From assembly GCF_901000735.1 (NCBI RefSeq), contig NC_081546.1, positions 4,221,001-4,285,000 on the forward strand: DNA of 64,000 nucleotides, in the 5' to 3' direction. This DNA is from Corylus avellana. Its lineage: Eukaryota; Streptophyta; Magnoliopsida; Fagales; Betulaceae. The stretch's first letter is position 1, and every line of letters starts with the position of its first letter. Below, in pieces: positions 1 through 12,600 of this stretch. The notes under the pieces are model-generated. The model was not told the DNA's origin and ran no database searches. It saw nothing but the letters and a program-made list of their open reading frames with translations. Both the position numbers and the translations under genes were made by a program.

Positions 1-593
1 ACTACAGATGTTATTTCAATCTCATTTCCACAAATGTTGTTGAGTCTAAAAGATTTGTGGCAGCGACATATACATTATAGAAAACATTAAACACTAGTAT
101 GCAAGCAAGCTCAACTAAAGTATATCTAAAGATTGAACATTGATATGGTCTAATCACATGTTTACAAATATGTTAAAGCACAATATATAATCATGTATAA
201 CATAATTGATCTTAATGTGTCAGTTAACCAACAAGTATTACAATATAATTTTAATAAATAAAATACACCTGCAATTGAGACAATATTACATTCTTTTTTA
301 TGAGTAAAGTGTAAGCGTGCAGCTCGTCTATCTTCCAAAGACAAGAGCGGAACTGCAATTGCAACAGCAGCTAAATCTAAAAAGCTTTGGTCTCTCTTTC
401 TATCCCTCTCAAACATTTTTTCCTGAACCAGTTGCTATGAGAGACTAGAAAATAAACTAATAAAGTGAAGCAAGTACTACAAGCCAAAGTAACATTTAAC
501 TAACAGTTTTTCTTAGATTATTATTAAGTGAATGCTGCCACTAAATAATTTCAGATTCTTCATGACATTCTAATTCCTCAAACGATAACTAAT

Positions 594-717
594 AGTCTGA
601 AACACGGCAATCAATTTAGGGGTGCCTTGTGCTTTTTATAATATTTCTCTGTTTATCTATATTTAAAAAATAAAAAAATAAAAAATAAAAAAAGTCTGAA
701 ACACGGCAATCAATTTA
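594..717 (+). mobile_element. 5'-truncated LINE tail with 25-bp target-site duplication
   Basis: A perfect 25-bp direct repeat (594-618 and 693-717, beginning AGTCTGAAACACGGC) flanks a 74-bp insert. The insert reads GGGGTGCCTTGTGCTTTT and ends in TTTATCTATATTT followed by A-rich sequence. The G/C-rich then A-rich organisation resembles the 3' end of the L1-type LINE at 12.5-18.6 kb. It lies in the RABG3 intron. Confidence 0.7.
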
Positions 718-851
718 AACGAGAGCCTAACCATTTTTTTAAATAATATATTTTAGGAAATAAAATTGAATAACATAAAAAAGATAAATTGCTAGCTAGC
801 AAATCATTCAGAGCGACAATGAATTAAAGAATCAAGTACGGCATCAAGAAC

Positions 852-1750
852 CTGTTTAAGAAACTCCTCGTGCCAGTTGTCAAGAGTATCAAAAGATTTC
901 ATCACGTTAACATCATAAACTAGAACACAGCAATCTGCCCCTCTATAAAATGCAACTCCAAGACTTTGAAACCGTTCTTGCCCAGCTGTGTCCCATATCT
1001 ACCAACGTGAACCCACAACGTATTAGCATGGAATATACCTAATGAAGCTTTATTACTTATCAAAAAATAACAATTAAACTCGTATAGAATGCCCAAATAC
1101 CATTACCCACTTGTAGAGTGACGAGCCTGTCATCGATTTGGAGTTCTTTCGTGACAAAATCTGCACCAATTGTGGCTTTATACTGCTGACTGAACCTCTT
1201 ATGCACATATCTATTAACCAGTTAACGACCCACAACTACAAACTCCGGAAAATTAAATAAAAACACAGAACAACGCGTTCATAAAGCAGAATCACAGTAA
1301 AACAAATGATTCAGCCACAATGTACTACGTAAAACCTAATATATATATATAATTTAATAAGTTGGTACCCAAAAGTAAAAGCAGGAAACGCATCAAGAAA
1401 AAAAAAGTACGCAGTGGTAGGCCATAAATTGGATGAGAGAGCAGCCAAATTAGCAACAAAATTATTAAAGGAAACAAAATAAAATCATAGATTATAAGAT
1501 CCCATGAATCCTGGGATATATATCACGGATTAATCAATTCCTATAGTTGAACAATGAAAGGATACTGATTCATCAACGACGTCTTGCCAACCCTGAAATC
1601 CGAAACTAAACAGAATAAATTTCCATAAACATATATATATTACATATTCCACACATTATATATATATACACATATGAACCCTAAGCGAGCGGCGTACCCA
1701 CTGTCGCCGAGAACGATGACCTTGAGCAAGGTGCGCCTACGCACTGACAT
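852..1750 (-). CDS. RABG3: RABG3/Rab7-type small GTPase, 5' part (continues beyond left edge)
   Basis: Rab7-class small GTPase, which in plants directs late endosome and vacuole trafficking. Four exons join in frame on the minus strand: 1750-1698, 1592-1566, 1210-1111 and 998-852 (109 codons). All borders are GT-AG and the first ATG starts [18 protein letters not shown]. The P-loop GDSGVGKTS is split between exons 1 and 2. The effector region reads [17 protein letters not shown] and the G3 motif is WDTAGQERF. The last visible exon ends NWHEEFLKQ, where Rab7 genes usually break before the NKxD exon. The remaining exons (NKxD, SAK and the prenylated Cys tail) are not in positions 1-851, so the gene either runs past the window edge or is truncated. 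Its start faces CSTF77 across 4.9 kb. The family is clear; the exact RABG3 member is not. Confidence 0.92.
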
Positions 1751-2394
1751 GGCGAATCGGATTTTGAGAAATTCTTAGAAATCTAGTTTGCTTTTTATCT
1801 TCTGTTTTAGGTATCTTTGTGCAACGACAGCAGCGTGCACTGGTCGACGAGTTCTTTTTATCCCGCTAGAAAAGGGGGAAAAACGAGTTAAGAGCGAGAC
1901 AGAAAAAGGGGGCGCCAATTTCTGATTTTCCGTGAAATAATAAAAAATTGGGGGTGCTTGTGGGGCTATGTGGTACGTGCGTGGGTCTCACACGTGGCCT
2001 TTTTGGCTCGTGCACTGCCGACCTTTATTGGTTTTTTCCCTTTCGCACCCAACGCAAAACGGCAAAAGCCAGATCAAAAGAAAGGAAGGTTCTGGGGGTG
2101 CTATTGTGAGAGCATCCAACCTTTTGGTCTCTTGTTAATAATTGTAAAGTTGCCGTATAATTGATTAATTTCGTTTGCCAGCTCTCACTTTGTCTGCGCA
2201 TTAGGTACATTATTTTCTAAAGGGAGCGGCTCTTTTAATATGATTCCCTAGCTCAGAAAATAAATATATATTCCCTAAATTTGAATAAAATCCTCTTAAA
2301 AGTAAGATGCAAAGGGATTGGATTAGGGCTTGGATCTTCAAAATCTCCAACGAGAAGAGCTGGTTGCCAACAAGTGGGGTATTGAGGCCTAGTG
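1751..2394. other. 5' flank of RABG3, no other gene seen
   Basis: Upstream sequence of the minus-strand RABG3 gene, with pyrimidine-rich probable 5' UTR next to the ATG. Short open frames of 60-70 codons here match no family I recognise and are probably chance. No clear TATA box was found. Confidence 0.5.
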
Positions 2395-2850
2395 TAGGGG
2401 TTATAACCGCTCTGACAACCGCTTATAACCATTAATCATTAATTGCTAATTGCTAATTGCTAATCGCTTTGATCAGTAGTTATAAAAAATCGTTAACCGT
2501 TTAGGACTGTTGCGGTTAACAGTTTTAGGGGTAAGAAAAAGCAGTTAATAACCGCTAACCGTCTACCCTTATATATAATAATATAAATATAAATATTTTA
2601 TATTTTATATTAATAATTATTATAATATAACATCTAAAACGACACCGTTTTGGTGTTTAATACCAAAACGGCGTCGTTTTAGCCCTGTATGACTCTATGT
2701 ATGTGAAATATAATGTGGTATGAGATTTTTTGGCAAAGCCTTATTCAAAACATTTCCTAACCTAGAAAACAGCATGTTCCTTTCGTCTTTTTTGGTACAC
2801 TTTGGCAAAAAAGTTTAAAATAAGCCCAGACACTTAAAAAGCCCCAAAAC

Positions 2851-2889
<39 letters not shown>

Positions 2890-3031
2890 TTATAAAATTG
2901 CCGATTATTGGCTTGAATAACCGCTAACCGCCTAAGCAGTTGCAGTTATTAAAAATTGATAACCATCCAAGACGGTTGCGGTTAGCGGTTATAGCCAATA
3001 ACCACTAACTATAACCATTTGTGCAGCCCTA
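2395..3031. mobile_element. Non-autonomous hAT-like element
   Basis: The left end begins TAGGGGTTATAACCGC and the right end closes with GCAGCCCTA. Both subterminal regions are dense in GGTTA / AACCGCTAACCG motifs in opposite orientation. The flanking octamers GCCTAGTG (2387-2394) and GCTGAGTG (3032-3039) match at 6 of 8 positions, fitting an aged 8-bp hAT target duplication. The centre holds a near-perfect palindrome at 2637-2680 (AAAACGACACCG ... CGGCGTCGTTTT) and an (AT)n tract at 2852-2887. No transposase ORF is present. Confidence 0.6.
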
Positions 3032-3124
3032 GCTGAGTGACTTGACTAGGCCCACGACAATAGTGGTCTTGTCGAGGTCTTGAGGTTGATTTTAGTGATA
3101 TTGGGTAAAATATAATTATAATAA

Positions 3125-3501
3125 GGAAAAACTTCACTTTAGACCCTTGAACTTTCACGTGATTGGACATTCCCCTGAACTTTAAAATCTCTTAATGGAT
3201 CTTTGAACTTTTAATTGCTCTCAATGTGGACACATCTGTCATATTTTAAACGTTACATGACGTTTATACCACTGACTTTTGTATAAAATTTCAACTTTAC
3301 CCTTAATTTCAAAACATTTTTTTTATTAAAAAACAAAAATCATAGATATTTTGGCCTTTTCTGTATTTTTAACCGCTAAAATTGACGGAGGAGTCTACAT
3401 TGAAAGCAATTAAAAGTTCAAAAGTCCAAATTGAGAGATTTTAAAGTTTGAAAGTTTGTCAGATTGCATGTAAGTTCAGGGGGTTAAAGTGAAGTTTCCC
3501 G
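3125..3501. mobile_element. MITE-like element with long terminal inverted repeats
   Basis: The left end reads AAACTTCACTTTAGACCC and the right end, reverse complemented, reads AAACTTCACTTTAACCCC. The pairing continues inward for tens of bases (CCTTGAACTT against CCTGAACTT). There is no coding capacity. A related arrangement lies in the laccase gene at 33341-33738. Confidence 0.6.
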
Positions 3502-4649
3502 TTCATAATAATAATAATAATAATAATAGTTAATTGCCTTTACCCCTCGACTAACATTCATTTATACATTGTTTTCATCAACTTTCACGTGTTAAACTCA
3601 CATTGAGTTTAACTACCATTTTTTGACCCATTAAAAAAAAAAAAAAAAAAAAAAACCTTCTTTATTAGTCAATATTGTTAAATTAGAGGAATCTTAATCA
3701 AATGCATATTTGAATATTGCCTTTACGTAAAAAAAAAATTAACAAAATATTTTAGAGTTGTATCAGTTATGATGTAAGAATTTCGTATAAAAAATAAAAT
3801 AATGATGTTAAACAAGTAATTATAAACACATAGATTTATATGGTTCACCACTAATAGTGACGTACATCCACAAAGTTTCAATGATGTTTCACTATTTTTT
3901 TAGAAACAATACATAATGAGTTGATTATATTTGGACAAAACCTTAAAAGTCATCAATGACTATAAATACGACCTTCAACTGGGTTAAAACACCGAAACGA
4001 TATCATTAATCTTATTGATATTTAATGGATGTGTTCCTTATTCTTTTCCTTGTGATTACTCATGCTAAGGGATTTGCTGTTACAATGTGTTTGTGACAGT
4101 TGCTGCATGCAATACTAATAATTTTTTTTTTTTTTTTTTTTACATATACCATGTAGAGATTTAGCTCAAATCAATGGTCATTTAATCCAAATATAATCCT
4201 TTTCAATGTGTGAGCATGGTAAAAGAGTGTTGAATCAGCTACAAGAGAGGCAAGAAAAGCTGAGTATCCAGCTGACATGTGAGAAAATATTGCAAGGACT
4301 AATTGTTAGGGATGTGGCATAAAACCCAATTTCCTTTTCTATGATACTTCCAGTTTATTTGTAAGTTTTTTATTTTATGAAATTTATTAAAACATTGAGC
4401 ATATCATTATACATATTCATATCAATATAAACATATGCAGTCATTAATTACATTGAGTATGGTTTAGGCATGTTAATGAAATTATCTAGTTAATAAAATA
4501 TACAATCTTTGATAAGACTATAACATATCAATCATGATTATCTATTTTGCTTATAGAAGTAGAGACTTTAGATTGATATTTTAGTGTAGTTATAATGCAT
4601 TGACTCCGACCATTAGAATTGTTATTTTACAAACTATTGTTAACATTAA
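3502..4649. other. AT-rich intergenic DNA, no gene seen
   Basis: Contains an (AAT)n run near 3505-3530, a poly-A tract near 3630 and a poly-T tract near 4125. No ORF or conserved motif could be supported. Confidence 0.6.
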
Positions 4650-4956
4650 GGGTTAATTATATTTTTTGTACCTAAGTTTTTACGTTTTTTTTTTTTTTTT
4701 TTTGCATAGGTTTCAATTTGATTCACATATGGTACTTAATTTATGGGTAAATACAAATTTAGTATATCCGTTACCATTAAGTCAGCCAAACTAATGAACT
4801 ACAACAATGGTTGTTTCGGCTACTCATTGTGGCTAGTCTAAGGTAGTTCGACCACCTCATGGTCTCTGGGGGTGGCTCGATCACCCCTTTTTGGCCAATG
4901 AGGAATGGGGGTAGTTGAACCACCACAAGGGCTCTAGGAGTAACGAGTCACTCTTA

Positions 4957-6044
4957 GGCTCTGTTAACTTCGACGTAAAATGGTTTCTTTCGTAAAATAT
5001 TTTTAGGAAAGCCATTTTCTCTGAAAATATTTTTCGTCGAAAACATTTTACGGCGTTTACCTTACACACGGAAAATAATATTTTTTTTCATATATATTTT
5101 TTCCAATAAGGTCCCCACCAGGACCTCGTCGAGACTTGAGTGGGACCTGCCTAGGACTTGCCCAGGACCTGACTGGGACCCCCCCGGCACTTGACCGGAA
5201 CCCGCCCGGGACCTGCCCTGGACTTGACTGGGACTCGCCCGGGACTTACTCGGGACCCCGCTAGGACTTGACCGGAACCCGCCCGGGACTCACCGGGACC
5301 CGACCGGGCAAGTACCGGGAGGGGACCCCGACGAGACTTGACCGGGACCCAACCGGGAAAGTCCCTAGCGGGTCTTGGGCAGGTTCGGTCAAGTCCTGAG
5401 CGGGTCTCGGTCAAGTCTCAGGCGGGTCCGGGTCAAGTCCCGGTCAGGTTTCGGGCAAGCCCCGGTTAGGTCTCGGGCAAGTCTCTGGCAGGTCCCGGTC
5501 AAGTCCTGGTCAGGTCCCGAGCGAGTCCCGGTCAAGTCCCGGGCGGGTCCTGGTCAAGTCCCGGGCAGGTCCCGGTCAAGTCCCAGGCAGGTCCCTAGTG
5601 GGTTTCGGTCAAGTCCCGAGCAGGTCCTTGGTGGGTCCCGGGAGGGTTCGGTCATATCCCGGGCGGGTCCCGGTTAGGTCCCGGGCAGGTCCCAGGCGGG
5701 TCCCAGTCAAGTCTCGAGCAGGTCCAGGGCGGGTCCCTATCAAGTCCCGGGGGGTCCCGGTTTGGTCCCGAGTGAGTCCTAGGCAAGTCTCGAGCAGGTC
5801 CCGGTCAAGTCCCGGCGAGGTTCTGGGTGGGTCTTGGCAATGTCCATCAATTTAAGAATGAGATGCTCATAGTCGGAAAATGGTTACGGTTTTGAAAACC
5901 GTAAACCATTTTCCGAAAATTAAAGAAGAATTTTCGGTCAAAAGGAAAATATTTTCCATTTACCACTATTTTACGTCGAAGTAAACACCGTAAAATACAG
6001 AAATCATTTTCTGGAAACCATTTTACGTCGAAGTAAACGGAGCC
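4957..6044. mobile_element. PIF/Harbinger-like non-autonomous element carrying a minisatellite
   Basis: The left TIR is GGCTCTGTTAACTTCGACGT and the right TIR, reverse complemented, is GGCTCCGTTTACTTCGACGT. The inverted identity extends through AAAATGGTTTC. Both ends abut TTA (4954-4956 and 6045-6047), the usual 3-bp target duplication of PIF/Harbinger elements. There is no transposase; the interior is occupied by the GC-rich repeat array at 5118-5845. The superfamily call rests on the TIR start GGC and the TTA duplication. Confidence 0.65.
5118..5845. repeat. Inverted 11-bp GC-rich minisatellite
   Basis: About 65 degenerate copies of an 11-mer close to RGTCCCGGKCA. From about 5340 rightwards the units read GGTCCCGGTCA / AGTCCCGGGCA on the plus strand. 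From 5118 to about 5340 the same units are on the minus strand, so the two arrays meet head to head and could fold back. Because 11 is not a multiple of 3, any frame cycles through an 11-residue peptide such as RAGPGQVPVKS without stops. This explains the open frames on both strands, which I do not regard as genes. Confidence 0.85.
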
Positions 6045-6565
6045 TTAGACAGGCCACAGAGGTGGTCGAAACTACCCTATGACAGTCTGATAGTTTGATT
6101 AACGAAATGGTGATAGAAGTATTAAATTAGTATTTATCCATAAGTTATGTATAATGATTTGAAAATTTATTTATATTTGATAAAATATTAAAGATAATAT
6201 TAAAAATATGACTTTTTTTTTTTTTTTTTCATTTTTATCTCAAAAGTGATATAATTTTAAAAATTATCATTAAATAAATAAATGTAAAAGCTACTGTCAC
6301 CTAAATATAAGAGTTTTAATTCCTTTTTCCATTCTTTTAGAGTGAGTTGCTGAAAATTTCTTTAGACTTCCGATTAAACGACAACTCTTTCCTAAGCTTG
6401 TCGGTACGAGCCTCAACGGTAGAAGCCCGCTCATAACAAACTGACGGAGTAATCAGCAGATGTTTAATCCACACATCCATCGGCATCGGTCGCTGTCGGA
6501 AGGCAAACGTGAACACGTCCTCCTCTGACGCGTTTTCATCTTACGCGCCGTCATAAGAAGGGGCT

Positions 6566-6572
6566 TTATAAA
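6566..6572 (+). promoter_or_regulatory. Possible TATA box of CSTF77
   Basis: TTATAAA, 79 bp before the CSTF77 start codon, in otherwise mixed-composition sequence. Position fits a short 5' UTR. Sequence match only. Confidence 0.35.
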
Positions 6573-6650
6573 CGAGAAGACGGTGACCTTTCGTTGTTTC
6601 TTCAATTTTGAATTCTTCCTCTCCGTGTCTGGTATTTTTAGGATAAAACA

Positions 6651-9600
6651 ATGGGTGACGATAAAGCCGCGGAAGATAAATACAACGTTGAAGCCGCAGA
6701 CATTCTAGCCAACGAGGCGCAGGTGTCATACTGATACCACTAATTTGGTTACTTTATTGAATACTAATTTCCCTTTTGTTGTTTGATGCGGGCTATTGAA
6801 TTTACAAATTTGTATGCGTTTTTGTCTCTCTCTTTAGCGTTTGCCTATTACGGAGGCTGTGCCGGTATACGAGCAACTTCTGGCACTGTTTCCAACAGCT
6901 GTGAGTTCACCTAACAGCCTTTATGTCTGTATAATTGTCTCACTTCAATCCTATATTATGTTTGTTTGTCTTTCTCTTTAGAGCTTACCTATAATTGTCT
7001 CGGATTTGTCGTTAATTAATTAGTTTAGTCCAAATTAACTTTGTATGTTCTGGGGAGTTTCACTTGGTTATGTTACTGCATATATGGTGTATGGCATCAT
7101 TTTTCTGTCTTGTTTTGATATCTTCGTAGTATTTCAGCTATGATTTTGCTGGAAAGAAATTATCTCTGTTAGTATATATATATTCTAACAATCTACTTTG
7201 ATCGAAATATCCTGATTCTCAATTGAAGATCTCATTTAGTTTCCCAAATGCTATGCCTGATAGCCAAAATGTCTGAGTTACTGAGTACGAGGTGATAGTC
7301 ATTCATATGTGTTTCAGTTAAAAGTAGTAGTTCTCGTGTGGTATACGAGGGTCGTGGTGAGCTCATTTATATAGTCTGATCCACATAACTCTGGGGTAGA
7401 GAATGCTTGGTGTAACGACCTAGGAAAAAGCATTAGCTATATCTGCTGTTACTCCAAAATGACTAGTCAATTTGAAACTTCCCTAAAATTACTTATAAAG
7501 CTCAATTTCACATAGTAAGTAAGCAATGTGTGACTTAACATCCATGAATATCTTTATAAATCACCCACTCTATGTAGGTTACTCATTTTCGCAATATGGG
7601 ACTAGGTTATTACAAGCTCCCTCCCTTAAACCCCTAATGTCCTCGTTAAGGTTAGGTTATGTCATGTGGTGCTAACAATACCACATGACATTACTAGGTG
7701 GCTCTAATATCATTTGTAACGATATAGGAAAACTCGTTAATTACATCTGTGCTATCACCCCAAAAGAACTAGTCAATTTGAAACTTTCTTAAGATCACTT
7801 ATAAAGCCTAGTTTTACCTAATAAGTAAATAATGCGGGACTTAACATCAATGAGTGTCTTCATAAACCACCCACTTTATGTGGGTTACTCATCTTCCCAA
7901 TATGGGACCGGAGTGTTACACTTGGAATATCTCTATTTCTTGATAATAAGCCTACTTGGCATGATCAGTTTGCCAAAAAGAGGAATGCCTAATAGGTTTA
8001 TTATTAGTAGTGCAATTTAAACAACCTATCATGTAGGCTGTGGGAAATGTTGCTCTTCATACTTCTATGGAAATAGATGAATTATTATCTTGGTGCCTTT
8101 CCGATTCTTAGCATCCCATAGTCTGGAGGATATTATTTGGACTTTTTGGTCGTCATATTTAGCGTTTATGATGCCATTATTTGAGGCAGGATAAAATTGA
8201 GTCTCACTCTCAACTTAGAGCCACTTCAGTCCCAGGATCAACATGGTTAAAAGTGCTGGTATTGTTTTTGGAGAGGATAAGTTGTAAATATTTCTTTGTG
8301 TAGGTATGGCTACTTTATCCCAAGTCATTGTAAACCTGTACTTATAGATGACATTACCGCACGATTATCATGTAGGCTATTGAGCTCTTATCATGAAGAG
8401 CACATCTAGTGGTAGATATGCCATGCTGTATTTTGCAATTAAATGTCAGATCTATAATTTGTTGAATCTTGTGCACCAAGGCCTGCAACCTGATCACTAA
8501 TTTTACGTGTGTTAATTTTGGTTGTCTTCCATTGGAAAAGGATCTTTATTACTAGTTAGGGAAGTGTGGTGGTATGGTTGCTGAAGTTACTCCCCTTGTT
8601 CTCCAGGCAAAATATTGGAAGCAGTATGTTGAGGCACACATGGCTGTTAGTAATGATGATGCTACCAAACAGATATTTAGCCGTTGTTTATTAAACTGTC
8701 TTCAAATACCTCTCTGGTATGTCACCTATATTACATTCAAATGGCATTGGTTGATGAATTGTACTCGCTTGATATTAAATTGGTTTGAATTTTTCTGTAT
8801 GTATTATAGCAAGGTGGATTATGATTTTCAGCTCTGTATTGGTTAATTATGAATCTTATATGAATATTATTATGCTTTTTTTTTTTTTTTCTTTCAGAAA
8901 TTGTCTGTTGGAAGCCTCAAATTTCATAGACTTGAGTGATTGATGCTCTCTTTATCAATTTCTTCCGCAAGTTGGGAACTCCTATCTGCTGCTGACATGC
9001 CATATCGCTATGTTTTTGTTTATACTTTTCCTGTCATTGAAGAGTCATCAACTGATTTCTAATTTTAATTGTTATAATTTCGCAAGAAGGAAACTATAAT
9101 GCACCACTTTTCCCCCTACATATATATGTTAGAAATTGATAATCATTTGAATCTATACTTAGTTCTGCTTTGATCTTACTTCCACAAATCAATTCTACTT
9201 CAGGTTTCCTTTATCAATCATGATTCCTGACTTTGAGTTTTATGTTGAGAGCTATTAAGAGGATTAATGGATCAAGATTTATGTGAGTTATCATGCATCA
9301 AAAAGATATATGTGTAAAATACAGGACTAAGCCTGAAATAAGTCAAGCAATGATTTAATCCATACCTTTTAAAAGAACATCATTTCATGTTTTGCCCATA
9401 TCTGCGTCTTCAGGCATGACAAAGATAATTACTATAGTCAAATATCATATGTTTTGTATTGGTGACATGAATTGATGCTGTCTGAAAGTAAGAATAGTTT
9501 GCAGACTGACCCTATCCTGTAAATGCCTTTACAACCTTGCGAAGACAGCATCTTCAAATGAATGAATCGTTTTTTTTACCAATATACAACATGAATTTAT

Positions 9601-12600
9601 TCAAGCATAAAGATTCAATTGATTTTCTTGTTTATATGAGAAGAATATTATTTGACTGGTTGAGTTTTAGAGGCTCATAATCTTATATCATCTGTTTAAT
9701 CCAAAAAGAATTCTCTTAGTCGTTCTGTTTTTAATAAGATAGTGATTTGATGTGCTTCATTATTCTTTTGATTAAAGCTTGTGACCTGTTATATATGGTT
9801 TATCTTTGTTCTTATTACGATAAATTTTTATTTGTTCCTTATTAATGCAAAAAATAAATTTTTTTTGTCCCTCTGTCTCTGCCCCTCCCCCCCGCCCCCT
9901 CCCCTTTTTTTTCTTCTCCTGGTTCCAGTTTGAAGGATTTCCTTTTATTACTTTTCGGTTTTGTAGGCGGTGCTACATTCGTTTCATCAGAAAGGTCAAT
10001 GAGAAGAAGGGGGTAGAGGGTCAAGAAGAGACTAGAAAAGCTTTTGATTTTATGCTCAGCTATGTTGGTGTGTTCTCTCTTAAGCCCTCAGGATGTTGTG
10101 ATAGCATTCCGTTCGAAGATTTTATTTATTTTCTTAAAATTACAACACTTTTTGTTCTTTTACCAATGGTGTTAAAGTTTTCTCTAGCTAAACTAAGCGT
10201 TTTAAAATTTTAAAATCAATGTTGGGAAGCTTGCATGCTTTTGCGGAGTGTGAATATGATGGTTGTTTTTTTTGAGGAGAATGATTGTCTTCTAGTGATG
10301 ATTTTTTATTTTATAAATCAGAGCTGATTACTCTGTTATACTTGTTTAGATTGCATATCATTGGTAAGCTTTAGATAGGTGTTGTGTTAGGTGGCTTCTC
10401 TTTTATACTGGCTGTGTACATTGAGCGCGTTTATGCTTTTAATGACATCTCGATTACTTATAAAAAATATAAGTGTTGTGTTAAGTTTTAGAATTGCATT
10501 ACATCAAGGAAAAAGCTCTGTTTAAGATTATAAATGGCGTGTTCTGTTGCTAATACATGAGAATATACTTTAGGCCAGGTGTAGACTTTAGGCCAAGTGT
10601 TCTGTTGCTATCCAATGAATCCATGAGAGCAATTATGCTTCTCACTCATGTTGCAGAGTTAACCTAGGGATATTGGTCAGTGAATTCTCTGGATTCAACA
10701 TTTAGGGATTTTTTAGAACTTAAGCTGTGCAAAATTGTTCAAATAAACATGGGGGAAAAGGGATTCAATCAATGTTTTGATAGTCAAATTGCATAGTTCA
10801 TGAGATTGTTGGGGTGCATGATGTCTATCAAGCTGGACTTAATGTGCAAAATTTTGTGTATAAAAGGCTTCTGTATATAGTTAGAGAAAATTATGGAAGG
10901 GTATGAAATGATCAACAAATCACTAACCATCACTTAGGAAATAGTTCAGTCAGGATCCAAAACACTGAGACTGAGATGAGGTGATGTATTCTTTTCCAAA
11001 AGGATACAGGACAAATGTTGAGTCACAATAGGTTGTTTTTTAAAGGGAAAAAGCCATCAAAAGACAAATAAGAAACCTTTACACTAGAAGATGGAGTAGA
11101 ATGATGTTTCTATCTCTCTCTTATGCGTTTACATAGTTATAATTGTAATCATGAAAGACCTGCTAGGGGGAGGGGAGAGGGATTGACGAGCTACATGCAG
11201 GTGGAATATCCAATCTGCAGAAGGTAGCGAGTGATTTATAAAGTGAATCAACCATACTGGTTACTTCTCATCTAATCGCAAAAAAGAAAAAAAAAAAAGG
11301 ATTACTTCTTGTTCAAGTAGGTGTACATATTTAAGATTGATTGATCTACTCTAAACTAAATCACTGACTTGGAGTGATCTGATTGTGCATATATTCGATG
11401 CACGTGCATACAGGAGCAGACATAGCATCTGGGCCTGTCTGGATGGAATACATCACCTTCTTAAAGTCGTTGCCGGTTTGTTGAATTCTCCCTTTTTCTT
11501 TTCTATATGTTATGATTGCACCATGGGTTGAATGGCATAAAGCAGTAATACCATTCACTTCTTGTTGTTTTCATTTTCCATTTTAAATGTGAGATGATCA
11601 TGCAGGCTCAAAACACTCAGGAAGAGTCACAAAGGATGACTGCTGTTAGGAAAGTATACCAAAAAGCTATTCTTAATCCTACTCATCACATTGAACAACT
11701 TTGGAAGGACTATGAGAACTTTGAAAATTCTGTTAGCCGTCAACTGGTAAATTTTTGGTTCTGGATTGTAATTGTAATCTGTACTGGTTGCTCTTAAATG
11801 TAGATGTATATAAATGTATATGTTTTGCATGCATATTGTTCAATTTAGAGGAATATATTTATAGAAAGTGGCATATAATGGTATGGTTTTATGCAGGCAA
11901 AAGGACTGTTATCAGAGTATCAACCGAAATACAACAGTGCCAGGGCTGTCTACAGAGAGCGGAAGAAATATGTTGATGAAATTGATTGGAATATGCTTGC
12001 CGTACCACCATCGGGCTCTTACAAGGCAAGTTTCTGCTTCTTGTGCGGCACTTTGTAATTATTGACCCACAGGTGGTTGTAGTGGTAGTTGGTACGTGTT
12101 ATTTAAACAAGCAATAAAGGTGCGTGTATGGCCATATATTTTGAAAATAAGCAAGCAACTTGTGACCAAACATTTCTTTTCTTCCACTTAGCTTCCTGGT
12201 GCTCGATTTTGGCTGATTTCTTTTTTGATAAGTAATTTTGGCTGAATTTTTAATGCAAGTTGGTTGTCTAAGAAAAAATGCTGCGAGGATTGGCCTCGAT
12301 ATTCTATGGCAAGATTCCTATATGCTTTTAAGTAGTTAGGTAAGTCCCTGTTGCACTGCACCTGATTCTACAATCTGCTAGAACATTGTAGATTCTTTAC
12401 CTTGCCTTGGAACTTAAGCATAATTCTCTAACACGACAAAACTAGGTAGACTGGTCCATGACTTGCAAATATAAGCTTTGTATGCCAATTCTGTGTTGTT
12501 AAAGTGATTGCTTGAGAGTTCTGAGTTCCAATGGGGTTGTCAAGGGCCTGGACGGTGGAGTCTAAGGAATTTATGATGATGGTAAAGGATGGAGATACGG

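Larger units (their letters stand above)
4650..6165. mobile_element. Long-TIR element with GGTGGC core, host of a nested insertion
   Basis: Arms near 4737-4795 and 6085-6160 are inverted copies: ATTTATGGGTAAATAC pairs with the complement of the right-hand GTATTTATCCATAAG. The arms enclose GGTGG-type motifs (GGGGGTGGCTCGATCACC) also seen in elements at 19.8, 39.1, 39.6 and 52.9 kb. The core is interrupted at 4957-6044 by a second element. Boundaries are approximate. Confidence 0.5.

Noticed and set aside
162..416. Minus-strand 84-codon frame in the RABG3 intron
   Set aside because: No similarity to the missing Rab7 exons (no NKxD or SAK motif) and no recognisable domain; I could not support it as an exon.
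5151..5855. Three overlapping open frames of 85-100 codons on both strands
   Set aside because: They are translations of the 11-bp minisatellite, which has no stops in any frame. The peptides are simple 11-residue repeats.
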